Position numbers and translations under genes: made by a program. 64,000 nt of DNA, taken from Sisyra terminalis (taxonomy: Eukaryota; Arthropoda; Insecta; Neuroptera; Sisyridae). Each line of letters starts with the position of its first letter. The stretch's first letter is position 1. The notes beneath the pieces were generated by a model. The model saw only the letters and a program-made list of their open reading frames with translations. It ran no database searches and was not told where the DNA came from. Of this stretch, positions 1-11,600 are shown piece after piece. Location: NCBI GenBank assembly GCA_958496175.1, contig OY292277.1, positions 45,147,050 to 45,211,049 on the forward strand, written 5' to 3'.

Positions 1-17
1 CGTTCGAAATCCTTATA

Positions 18-532
18 TCGGAACACGGGGTGGAATGGGGTACCGGGGTGGGATGGGAAATGGAATTAGCGCTTGCTACAGGTGACAAAAACGCGTAAAA
101 ATCATATTCATTCAGAAAGGTCAGAAGATGCAGAGATAATCTACTTATACGGTCAGAACTTATACTCCAAATCTAATGAAAGCTGGTGTTCCTGCAGTAT
201 TTGTCAAAAATGGGCACATTTGGCATGTGCTGGGCTAAACACGACGATGGCAGTGTCTTAATCTGCGAACTATGCCAATAACAAGAACCCCATTGCACTC
301 CAGGCTCATTTCCCGTTGTGCCCCAAGGGATGGGGCAGAATGAGAAATTTCCATTTGTTTTTGAAATCTAACTTTTTAATATTAATTATTAATTTAAATC
401 AATAAAACCTTTTTTTATTTGTAGAAAATAAATTAAATAAATATATAAATTACAAAACAATGAGATTGTTTCTTTAAACTTCTCGTAAATTGTAATTAAA
501 GTTTAGGAACCCCGTTGTGCCCCAGGTTCCCC
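18..532 (+). mobile_element. Pogo/Tigger-like element, internally deleted, in pocket-protein intron
   Basis: The ends are GGAACACGGGG at the left and, inverted, GGGGAAC at the right, next to a TA (533-534), as expected of Tc1/mariner/pogo elements. Positions 73-258 encode a short stretch ending CSICQKWAHLACAG, a Cys/His zinc-binding tail like those at the C-terminus of many insect pogo-type transposases. A second copy lies in reverse orientation at 43287-44175. No DDE catalytic region is present, so the copy is non-autonomous. Confidence 0.7.
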
Positions 533-743
533 TATCTATACTCCGTGATTAAATCATAAAAATCACAACCCCAAATTTAGTACACTCTTAATAGGTTCCA
601 AGTTGTTAGTGATTAGTTATTTTTATTCCTTAATGATGCATCCAAAAATTAAAACTGAAGCAAAATTGGATGATTTCATATAGAATGACTTAAAAATAAA
701 ATAGTCCAAAGTTAAAGTTTTCATAAAATATTTTTTTTTTTAG

Positions 744-1869
744 TTTTACCTCTTGATATCGTTACGACTGACTGATCTTTGTAACAAATTAAATATTGAA
801 GGTGAATTACGAAGAAAAATATGGACTTGCATTGAATCTACAATTGTGCAGAACATTGATATAATGAAAGATCGGCATCTGGATCAAATTATAATGTGTG
901 CTGTGTTTTTGGTTTGCAAATTGGAAAATACCAATATGAAAATTGTCAATATTTTAAAAGCGTATCGCCAGCAACCACAATCTGAAAGTCACGTGTATAG
1001 AAGTATAATCTTAACTTCTAATGAGAATCGTGTAGAAAATAAAAACCACGATTTACAACTCGAACGAAACAATGATGTAGTAGCACCAAATGAATTGTCC
1101 GTTTCCTCGACAACCTACGGGAATGGTCAACGGGGCGATTTAATTCTTTTCTATAACTCAGAATATCTTAAATATGGAGCCATCACGTCGTTTATCGCGA
1201 AAACGAGAAACTTGACGTTACAATTATCGCCGTATCCTAAGAAGAGTGCGATAAAACCATTGCAGTGTCGAAGAGTCACAGGCAACATAACCGTTCGTGC
1301 AATGAACAATAATTTCTCACCAAATGCCCAATCCGAAGGAACGATCTCTTATCAATTCAATCGTAGCCCTAGCGAAGTAAGTGTTACAATAAAATTTTAC
1401 TTTAACACATAGCATAAGTGCCACAAAAATATTTTTTAAATATTCATAATCATCTTTTAAACGTATATAACATTGACAAATTTAGGGTTTTTAATAGTAT
1501 TGTTAGAGATACCATGTAGTGTGGGAGATTTACATTGACAAAACATTATGAAGTTGAAACCCTAACAGGTCTCCACCTGTTTCAGGGACCACTAATCTGA
1601 TATCAATGATATATATTTTTAAGCAATGAGAATCAAATTCAAGATCCTAATGAGAACTCCATTAAAGTTTCACTAACCAAAAATTATTATCTTATTTCTT
1701 TCAGGATCTTTCGAGTATTAATTCTATGGTCAAAGGAACAAATACTGAACTTATACAGGGAAAACGATTACTGGGAGATGATGATGCCGAAACAGATGCT
1801 CCTCCTGCAAAGTCTGTTTATCGAAGACTTAATTCCATGATAAGTGATCGAGAAAAATTTAAAGAATAA
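744..1869 (+). CDS. Rbf: Retinoblastoma-family pocket protein (RBL1/RBL2/Rbf type), C-terminal exons, 5' partial
   Basis: Two terminal coding exons are visible: 744-1376 and 1705-1869 (stop TAA 1867-1869). Acceptors are at 742-743 (after a T-run) and 1703-1704, the donor is at 1377, and the join is phase 0. The first exon carries the pocket B cyclin-like fold: RLTDLCNKL, ELRRKIWTC and MKDRHLDQIIMCA are hallmarks of p107/p130/Rb. GDLILFYNSEY and LQLSPYPK follow, as in the family's C-terminal half. The last exon holds FNRSPSE/DLSSINSMV and a basic tail, matching the p107/p130 C-terminus better than mammalian RB1. Family role: E2F-binding repressor of G1/S genes in the nucleus. Pocket A and the N-terminal exons lie left of the window. 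The upstream intron carries a pogo-type fragment. The fly symbol is used by homology; assignment to a particular paralogue is inferred. Confidence 0.93.
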
Positions 1870-4800
1870 TGTTAAAATACAATTCGTATGCCTTTATAAT
1901 AACTTTGGAATACCCAATGCTACAATCCTAGCCAAAATCATTTAGAAATATATAAAACACGTTATAAAGGCACTTATAAAACACGTTGTATGTGTTTTAT
2001 GGAGATGCTTAATAATTTTAGACAACAAGGATGTATGTAAATTTAGTATAGAGTTTTTAAATTATGTGTATTATATCACTTTATTTTCGTATTTGTAAAT
2101 TGGTACCAATTGACCACGGATGTCGACTCATATATAGGCAAAAGAGGGTGGTCGCTATAACTCTAGCAATCCTTAAGTTTATATATTTTTTATATGTAAA
2201 ATACAAAATTGTTGATCTGTGAAGTACCAATTGGAAACGATCTCCCATGGAACAGTTTCTAGTAGCGCCCATTCACTTGATTAGGTTTTTGTTTACAAAA
2301 GAGACTCAATTTAGAAAAAATATTTCTATATTTCTTTTTTAATTAGTTCCTCATGATTTCTTTCGAATGTTTATTATGTCAGTGTGTTCTAATGAGATTT
2401 TGCCTAATTTTTATATAAAAAAAAATATGAAATTATGTTTTGTTAATTTTTTTTTTTTAAGAATTTTTTCGAACCTTAAGATAAAAGTGTATGGAATCAA
2501 AGAATTAACTGTTTATTAGAATTCTTATTAACATGAGTTATAGAAAAAATATTGTTTTTTTGTAACGTTTCTAAAAGGATATTACTTCCTAAAACCTGTT
2601 TTTTATTTATTTATTTTCAATACACTTTGATCAAAAGGTACAGTATTTGATAATCGATTTGTTCAATCTTTTTTACAATAGACAATGTTCGTATAGCTTT
2701 CTTACGAACTAATTTATATATTATTTCTATTTCTAAAAAAAAGAAGATCGAACAGACTGAATCTGAACGATTAAGTGTTCAACAGGGTTTCATATTTGAA
2801 TTATGTATTGCGATTATGTTTCAATTTTCTTTTTAAATACTCACAGTATTTAAATACAGTTGTTATTCCATGACCATAACTAACCTTAGTCTTAGGTAGA
2901 TTATCTTTTAAAATATTTTTAAAAAAAATGTTTCATAATTGAAAAGTGAAATTTCCAATTTTTAATTCTAAGACGCTTTTATTTGAATTGTAATAAAAGA
3001 AAATGCTAGTTTAAAATATTCCTTATATAGCCAGCTTCTAAACCAGCTTCTTTCTAAGATCTCGACACTACCTTCAAATTATTAAATATATATTATAAAT
3101 TAAACTACAAGAAATACAAATATATATTATATTTAAATATGATATTATTCGAACCATTTTTTTTTTTCGTAAACGGTTCACCAGGACTAGATTTGGAGAG
3201 CCTCAATAAGCCTTAGGCTTACTGTGTTCCCTACTCACTACTTTATTAGGCTCACTACTTCACCGATTGTATGCCAAGATGCCGAAGAAGATGCTGTTCG
3301 AATGGTTCAATTCTGGAATCTGTCGCCATACAGAGTGCTGCATTCCAAAAGAAAGGGAGAAGCAGTTTTAACGGTTCTATCTTTTGTCTGCCAGAATCTT
3401 CACATCGGAAGGTTTAACAGTATTACAGTAGTATGAAGTTGCTTTTTAAAACCACAGAGTGATTAGTTCTGAGGCCCGTCACCAATATAACTTACGATTA
3501 CTAAAGTTAAGTATTTTTTTCAGAGAAAAGAACATTACTTGAGCTAATACGGTTGGTTATAAATTTTGAATCATATGAATATCTCTATAAAATAATAAAT
3601 AAACAGTATCCGAAATCCTTTGGATTAGCACATTTTTGAACTTATAAATCAAAGAAATTTCAAAAAAAAAACATGTTTTTGAATTCGACTAATCGATTAA
3701 AAACACAATAGATTTTTAAAAATCTTTTGAGTTTGTAATGCAAAGTAAAGAACACGTGTTCAAATATATTTTTATGTGTCCCATAAAATAAAATTATTCC
3801 TTCACACCTTTACTAACAGTCGATACAGGAACGGATCTATAAGTATACGTGAAGATTTCCATCGATTTTTGATCGTTAACAATACTATCAATTATTTCAC
3901 ATATTTAAGTCATCTTACAGGTGTAAGAATATCGGTCCCAAAATAAAAATATGAAGATTTTTTCAAGATTACATTTTCAGTCGTCATTCCCTCACATTGA
4001 AGAAAAATGGAGGTATTTACTATATCCTAATAATAATAGCACAGTAAAGTAGATTTAAAAATTCAGGTGTAACAAAAGTTTATGTACCAAGATTATTTAA
4101 GTTATATTTCAATTCGTCATTCCCTCATTTCAAATTGAACCGAAGGAATGACCATAAATGAGGTAATTACTTTTAAACTATTCAAACTTGATTTTTTTTA
4201 ATTCTTTGCTTATTTGATCTTTAAATTCACCGTTTTTTCCTGCTTAAAGATGAGAACATCATTTATATTGACTTTAGTGAAAATTATTATTGTAAATTCA
4301 ATGAAGAGATACAAGGGGTTCATTTTGACGATGCAGGACAACAAATATAACTACCGAAGATTATTATATTTACATAACATTGATAAGTATTAGATATATT
4401 GATTTGTATATTGATAAATAATTAAGTAATATTAGTAATAATATTAAGTAAGATAAATATTGATAAGTAATAAAAAAGAAATTGAGTCTCATAAGACATA
4501 TTATTATTCATTAATTTACATAACAATAATACTGTTAGGGTCCAAACTTTTTGCTCACTATCCAACAATAACAGATAATATTCAATGACGATATCCCCTA
4601 TAAAAACCATTCTTCACTTTCAAAAGTATAAATCATCCTTATAATTCGTCTTAAATGAGTTTATTCTCCGGACCACTATATTGGTAAAATCTTTATGCCT
4701 AAATACTACAAAATTGACAAAAAAAAAACATTTTTTTTTTCGTTTTTATCTACCTAATTTCAGAATTTGATGAGAATTGCCCGAGGAATTAAACAAAAGT

Positions 4801-5661
4801 GCTACATTGTAAAAAAAATATTAAATGAATTTCCAGAAATTCGAAGCAGAAAATAATTTTTTTGACTAATTTCGACTTTTTACTACTTTTTAAGCTAATG
4901 ATTTATTTTAATTTCATGTTTCAATACTTTTTTAAATTTGAAAACCGTTAGAAAATTGAAAATTTGAATTTCGCGCGCTGTGTTAGTAGCTTTTTTGAAT
5001 AAACCTGATTTAAATACGGGTTTGCTTTGTTTTTATCGCGAAAAAATAATTCGTTGCTAATAAAAACTAAATTTAAAAAAAATAAAGAATTTTTCCTTAA
5101 TAAAATATCAATGAAATTAAAGTAAATCATTATTTTTTAATAAAATTATGTTTCAATTTCCTTTGTCGTTTATATCGTTTTTTATATAGCGAAGCGATGG
5201 CGTATGAATATTAAACAAAATAATCTTTCATGTTTACGTTTTAATATGCTGTATTTACTGGATAATTTTTTAAGATTGATTGTTTTAAGGCTTGTTTCTT
5301 CTTTGTATTGTATTTGAGAAGGGAAAAATTTGATTGTTGCAAATTTTTAAGGGAGTTTTTATGGGAAACATGGAAACTGTTTTTTTGTGCGGAATGGAAG
5401 TGTATGGGCGAGGGGGTATGAGACATGCGTCGGGGTGACACCTGTTACATATTTTTGCCGGTGTTGAACGCCAAACTCTGGAGAACGCCGCGCAGTTGGC
5501 ATTTGATCGTCTAGTTTGAAAGTACTTTAACGAAACTGTACCGGACGTTAATTCCATTGTGTTTTCGTGTATTGGAAAATCTCTCGAAATTTATCGAATC
5601 CAAACAGAATTCAATTGATTTTCAATCGTATTTTTCGTAAACGATAAATAAAGAAAGCAAA
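1870..5661. other. Intergenic region between the pocket-protein gene and VAT-1
   Basis: AT-rich, with no supported gene. It contains the 3' end of the pocket-protein transcript, an old dispersed repeat at 3524-4763 (listed separately), and the VAT-1 promoter and 5'UTR just before 5662. Sequence becomes more GC- and CpG-rich from about 5380, consistent with a promoter-proximal region. The short open frames at 2081-2272, 3224-3436 and 4948-5557 show no recognisable domain. Confidence 0.5.
3524..4763 (+). repeat. Dispersed repeat of about 1.1-1.2 kb, copy 1
   Basis: Closely similar in the same orientation to 47972-49270. Shared landmarks are the run with CATATGAATATCTCTATA, the phrase ATTCCCTCA and the closing GGACCACTATA. 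Copy 1 has about 140 bases (roughly 4373-4520) that are missing from copy 2. Copy 2 has a pogo-type MITE that copy 1 lacks. No coding capacity, terminal inverted repeats or target duplication could be recognised. Confidence 0.75.
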
Positions 5662-8600
5662 ATGTCGAGCGAAGGCACCGAACAAACCCCAACAACTGTT
5701 ACCGAAGAGACGGCACCAGCCTCCGACACCACCCAACAATCTGCCGAAAACGTTACCGTTAACGGCACAAATGAGGCGGCCAGCGAAAACGGGGGCGGCG
5801 ATGCAACCACCCCAACGACACCGGCGGCTCCCGCCGAAAATGAGCAGCCGCCCAAGGAAATGCGGGCGATCGTTCTCAGCGATTTTGGCGGCCTGAAATC
5901 CGTGAAAATCCTCAAGAAACCCGAGCCCACGGCGGCCGAGGGCGAAGTCCTAATCCGCGTCCGGGCATGGTAAGTGATTTTTCGCAAATTTTCCAATTTT
6001 CCTCGCCAACCATATGGAACATCTCCGGTCTCGTTTTTCAATCTTCAAATCGAACAAATACCCGACTGGTTTCAACCCGTTTGTAACATTTGATATTTTC
6101 GTGTTTTTTTCCAATCCCAAGCGTGTTTAATGCCGTTAATTCTATTATCTAATAAATGAGACGCAATCATTTCAACCCAGACTTAATTATAATTCAAATT
6201 GAAAACAAGATAACAATTTTATGATTTAAATTTTTGTATCATTTTTAAAAGACATGATCATGAACCAGGAATGACTTTAGGTTTGAACAAATCAATGGAT
6301 TTTCCAACTATAAAGTTTGGAAAAAATCATCGACTCAGGCGTCACCCGGACCATGATTTTAAAAAAATATCGCCCCGCTAAGAGGAAAATTGTTAAACCA
6401 TTTTCTTCTACTTTTTCCAATAAAATATCAACTAGGTGAATGATAAATAGTAATGTTATCCACACCCATTTATCAAACATTTGCATTATAAAAGATTTTT
6501 ATTAATTCTGATTCAATTAAAATAGGAAAATTGAAATAAATCAAACACTCAATTTACATATGGAAGTGAACCAAAGCGACTGTTATCCTCCCTCACAGCA
6601 TCTTTTATCTTATACGATGATTTCATTCTTTGTCATTAACAAGTCATATGATTAAGCCAAAGGAAATATTTTATTTAAATTAAGTAGGAAATGATTGGTT
6701 TTGAGAAAAGAAAACAGCAAATGGGATTTTTCCATGCGAAAAAGTTTCCATATGTTGTCCTGGTTTTCAAACGAAATTGATTGTAAATGCAAGGATAATG
6801 GATGTAATATTATATGGGAGACAGAGTGGAGCCTCACGCGGATGTTATTATCCTTGGGTTATTTTCTTCGTTGGAAAACTTTTCGTTTTCGGAGACAAAA
6901 GGGGTTAAACTTGTTGCCGGGCGTCGTCCTCGCCAGAGCGTTCCCGTCGTTTTTGTCCTATGTCTGGTGTGACGTAATCCCGAAAAATGAACCCTGAACT
7001 TGAACGATGTGTTGCTTTTTGGTTGGGTGCCAAATTTTTTTTTGTGCCAAGTCTCATTTTGCACGTGACGACGTGGATCGTTATCGGCGAGGGATGAGAG
7101 TTGAGAATTTTCATATGTATTATTACAGAGGGTGGAGTGTTTGGGGAAACGGGATGATTGTTCTCGATTACAATGGGGAAAGTTTGGATTTTGGTGGTTC
7201 AGAGGGCGTTGGCCGGCGACGCCACTGAGTCTTGTCGCGTCGGACACGTCGTGAACACCCCCTCCCCCCACACATATACACATCCACCCGCTTACACCCC
7301 AACCCCAACGCGAGCGTCGTTCCCATCGGTGTGTTCACATATTCGCGCATATACATGCGAATTGTGTGCATGTGTTTGTTGGAAAGTATAGTGAAATCGA
7401 TGGATGGCGTCGGGACGCATACTACTCATCCCTCACACCCCCGCGGTACCCGCCCGCCCTCCCGTGGCTTGTGCACCCACTGCTATTTCACATCGAAAAC
7501 ACAATCACACGCGGCGTCGTTGTCAGTTGGTGAATTCAATGCCGACACTTTCCACACCGCACATGCATACACTGGAAAACTTTCATTTAGACATTTTCCG
7601 CATAAAGCTCCACTGAATATAACCACACGTGAAAGTTTAACCTCAATTTTCCTTTTACTTTCCTCACTTCCTGACGCTTCATTACAATCGGTTTGCCTTC
7701 TTTTTTTCCTTTTCGAAACACGGGAAAAATAAAAAAATAAATTTCTTGGGAAATCAAGGATAGATTTTACTCAACTTTTTTGAAGAATAATAGTGTTACT
7801 TAAGGGGATATGGAACAATAGTTTCTTTCGTTAAATCCTATTGGACGTTATATACTGATTATAGCTATATTTTCGAATAAATCTTGATAAAATTTGGTCT
7901 AAAAGGATCCAGAGGCTTTTAACCTCTGCGAAATTTTCGCCAAGTATACATTTTTTATGTTATTTTTCTGATATTAAGACTGATAAAAGGATATTATAAA
8001 GGATATATTAAGACTGCTGACCGGAAATAGTCTCTCTCACTCTATTCCCATCTATAATTCCATCCATACTACTAACGAACTACTAAGCTCAATAGATCTC
8101 ACTTTTTCACTCTTTTCTACCAAAATTGCATTTAGTTGTAGTTAAAGCAACTGATCTCTGCCCGTAATACTTTCCGTTAGGATGGAGCCTAACGGGTTTT
8201 TCAAAAAATGAAGCTGTAATCCAGTACAGTAAGTAAAGAATTTTAAATGTGATAATTAATTATTCCATATGCCCAATTTCCTTGTAAAGTTCTATAGGTG
8301 GTAGTCCAGGGTTGAATCAAAGGCTCCTCTAAGTCCCCATAAAAAACTTTGAGCCTCGAAAACTGCAAAAAGTCGATGGAAATAAGATGCGGTATCGATT
8401 TCACCCTTGAATTTTATCGAAATTCAAAAATAAGACACAACCACGAAAGATTTTCTTCTCCAGGAACCCTCAAAATGTTTATATTCCACATAGAACCTAA
8501 ACATTTTAAGGGCTTCCTGAACAAAAAAATCTTTCGTAGTTATGTCTTGTTTTTGAATTTCGATAAAATTCAAGGGTGAAATCGATACAGCAACTGTTTA

Positions 8601-11600
8601 TGGGTAATTTTCGTGTGAGAAACACTCACAAGAATGTAAAGTTATATAGGTTGCAGTTTAGGGTTGCATAAAAGACTCCTCTAAGTCCCAAAATAAAAAC
8701 TTTCGTCCCTCAAAAACTGCAAAAAATCGATGGAAATAAGATGCTGTATCGATCTCATCCTTGAATTTTATTGAAATTAAAAAACAAGACACACCCACGA
8801 AAGATTTTCTTCTTGAGGAACCCACAAAATGTTTATATTCTATGGGAGTTGCTCACTAGAAATAAAAGGGCAACTACCATAGAACCTAAACATTTTTAGG
8901 ATTTCCTGAAGAAGAAAATCTCTCGTGGTTATGTCTTGTTTTTGAATTTCGACAAAATTCAAGGGTGAAATCGATACAGCAACTTTTTGTGGGCCGTTTT
9001 CGTGTGAGGAACATTCACAAGAATGTAAAGTTATATAGTTTGCAGTTCAGGGTTGCATCAAAAACTGCTCTAAGTCCCAAAATAAAAACTTTCGTCCCCC
9101 AAAAACTGCAAAAAATCGATGGAAATCAGATACTGTATCGATTTCACCCTTGAATTTTATCGATATTCAAAAACAAGACACAACCACGAAAGATGCTCTT
9201 CTTCAGGAACTCTCAAAATGTTTATATTCTATGGAAGTTGCCTACTAAAAATGAATGGGCAACTACTATGGAACTTAAACATTTTAAGGGTTTCCTGAAG
9301 AAGAAAATCTTTCGTTTTTATGTCTTGTTTTTGATTTCGTGAAAATTCAAGGGTGAAATCGATGCAGCATCTTATTTCCATCGATTTTTTGCAGTTTTCG
9401 GTGATGACAATTATTTCCTTGGGACTTAGAGGAGTCTTTGAATCAACCCTGGACTGCAACCTATATAAATTTACATTCTTGTAAATTTTCTTCATACGAA
9501 AATTGCCCACATAGAAATTTACTCATTTTAAAAATTCTTTACACTTAAATTTACGCACAATGGAATCTTCTCATGGAAATTAATCCACAGCAAAAAGTAT
9601 TCATTTTATTTATTATTTAACTAAATGTTGTTTTTTATTATTAGTATTGTAGTTCACAACTAAACTATTTGAAACAAGCTTGGTTTTTTAAAAAAGTTAG
9701 AAATTTAAAAAAAATCAGCTTATTTTCTTTTTAGTGACGTCAAATCTGACAACGTTTTAATTATTACTGTACCTTTAATTTAATTTGCAATTTTTTTAAT
9801 AAACTTTACTATCGTTATACTAATAATACTATTTTAATGCTAAGAATAATTAATTAAATATTAAATAATTTTTTTTCCTGTTGGTTAATTTTCATTTGAC
9901 GATATTTCTTTGTGAGGAATTTTCTATGTGGGCAACTTTCGTGTGAGGATTCTTCTAGTGGGCAAATGACTGGTCAGCAAATGTTTAATTTCCTCTTATA
10001 CCTTTTGGTGCTAAAAGTTTTTCTCTAATTATTGTTTCTGAAAAAAAACTTTGTACAAATTTTTATTTAAATTTTTAAATTAAATTGATTTTTTCACCCC
10101 TCCTACTTCGCACATCCTAGAAAGAACAAATTTTATATTTGGGGTTTTAAACAACAATGGTTGTATGAACAATGGTTATATATCAGTTTCTTTAAAATTT
10201 TATCATCCACTTTTGTTAATAACTTCACTTCCGAATTGTTAATTTTTGCTCAAAATTTTAATATTGCCAAGTATATGATGGCCCAATTCATTTAAAAATA
10301 TGTTTTCTTTTAATTTTAACTTAATGAAATAAAAATATTCATAAATTGATTTCGAAAATCACCGGATTTTTCGGAGATAGATTTTTTTCTTGAAATACTT
10401 TTTGTGAAACCCCAACAAAAAATACAAATTCCCACATATTTGCCACATTATTGAGATAAAATAGAATAAATTCCAAGCGTCTACTCTACCCCTGTTAACG
10501 TTATCCCTTATTCGTTTTTTTTTTGAACCGATAAGTGCTTCAGAAAAAAATCTCAAAAATCTATTTTAAATCCTGATATTCCATATCCGTAATCCTCTCT
10601 TTACCTTCTATTGCTTTCTTTGTTGTACTCACGTGTTTAATATTTCTTATCACTCCATTGGCTGTGTGAAATGATTCACTACTATTCATCACCCGACTAT
10701 CAGCAGAGGAATTCTAAAATTTCCAAAAATTGTTCCACTTTTACAAATTCCTTACCATAAAATACTGTTTTTCGAGATTGTTATCACTTCCGTTCAATTT
10801 TTAACGGAGATTACCGATAAAAGGCTTAAATCGTTTGACTGAAATCTATTTTGGGACAAAAGGGGGTGAAACTTATAAATTAGTTTTTTTTTATTAACCA
10901 AATAAGGCACTATTTGTTAAATTCCACCCCTACTGTGATAACTACCCTTAGTTTTGGCGAATTTTTTATAGTTTTAAATATTAAACAGATACAGATCATA
11001 AGACTAACATAAGATTTCCTCCCTTTTTTACATAATTCATGTCTGATAATATATCATTTTTTTTAACATGACAAAGTTGAATTATTCATAAAAGAATGGA
11101 GTGGCTTATATAAGGGAAACGTATACTCCTTGCAAATATTCAAATATTGATAAATTATAAGTTGTAAAAGAAAGTACAAGTGAAAGATCAAATATCCGAT
11201 AGCTTTGAAATATTTCTAACGCTAGATAATATGTCTGTGGAAAAAGATATCTGCAATAAAAAAAAAACTCGAATAGTTTGTACTTGTGGCTTATGTGTAC
11301 CTATATACGTTTTTTCTTGAAATAGTAATTGAGTTCTTTTTATGTAGGTTTTTATTTTCATGAAATTTTTATCAGACACCTTAAATGTTTTAGACTTGGG
11401 AAATGAGTCGTAGACGAAATAAATTTGAAATGACCTCAAGTGTTGGAAAAAATAACACTAAGAAATGATAATTTCTCAACATTTTCATCTCACGAATTCA
11501 GTTTCGGTCGTAATTTCGGCTTGACGACAGCCGAAACTCGTTTTTTAGCCGAAACCGAAAATTCTATCGGACACTAGTGTAATAGTTTGTTCGAAAAATA

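Noticed and set aside
73..261. Frame with a CxxC...HxxC pattern as a host PHD or zinc-finger gene
   Set aside because: It lies inside an inverted-repeat-bounded element that recurs at 43287-44175, so it is transposon-derived.
7168..7732. Long overlapping open frames on both strands (up to 166 aa) in the GC-rich part of VAT-1 intron 1
   Set aside because: They overlap in several frames, have low-complexity His/Thr/Pro-rich translations and no domain or splice context; low stop density in GC-rich DNA explains them.
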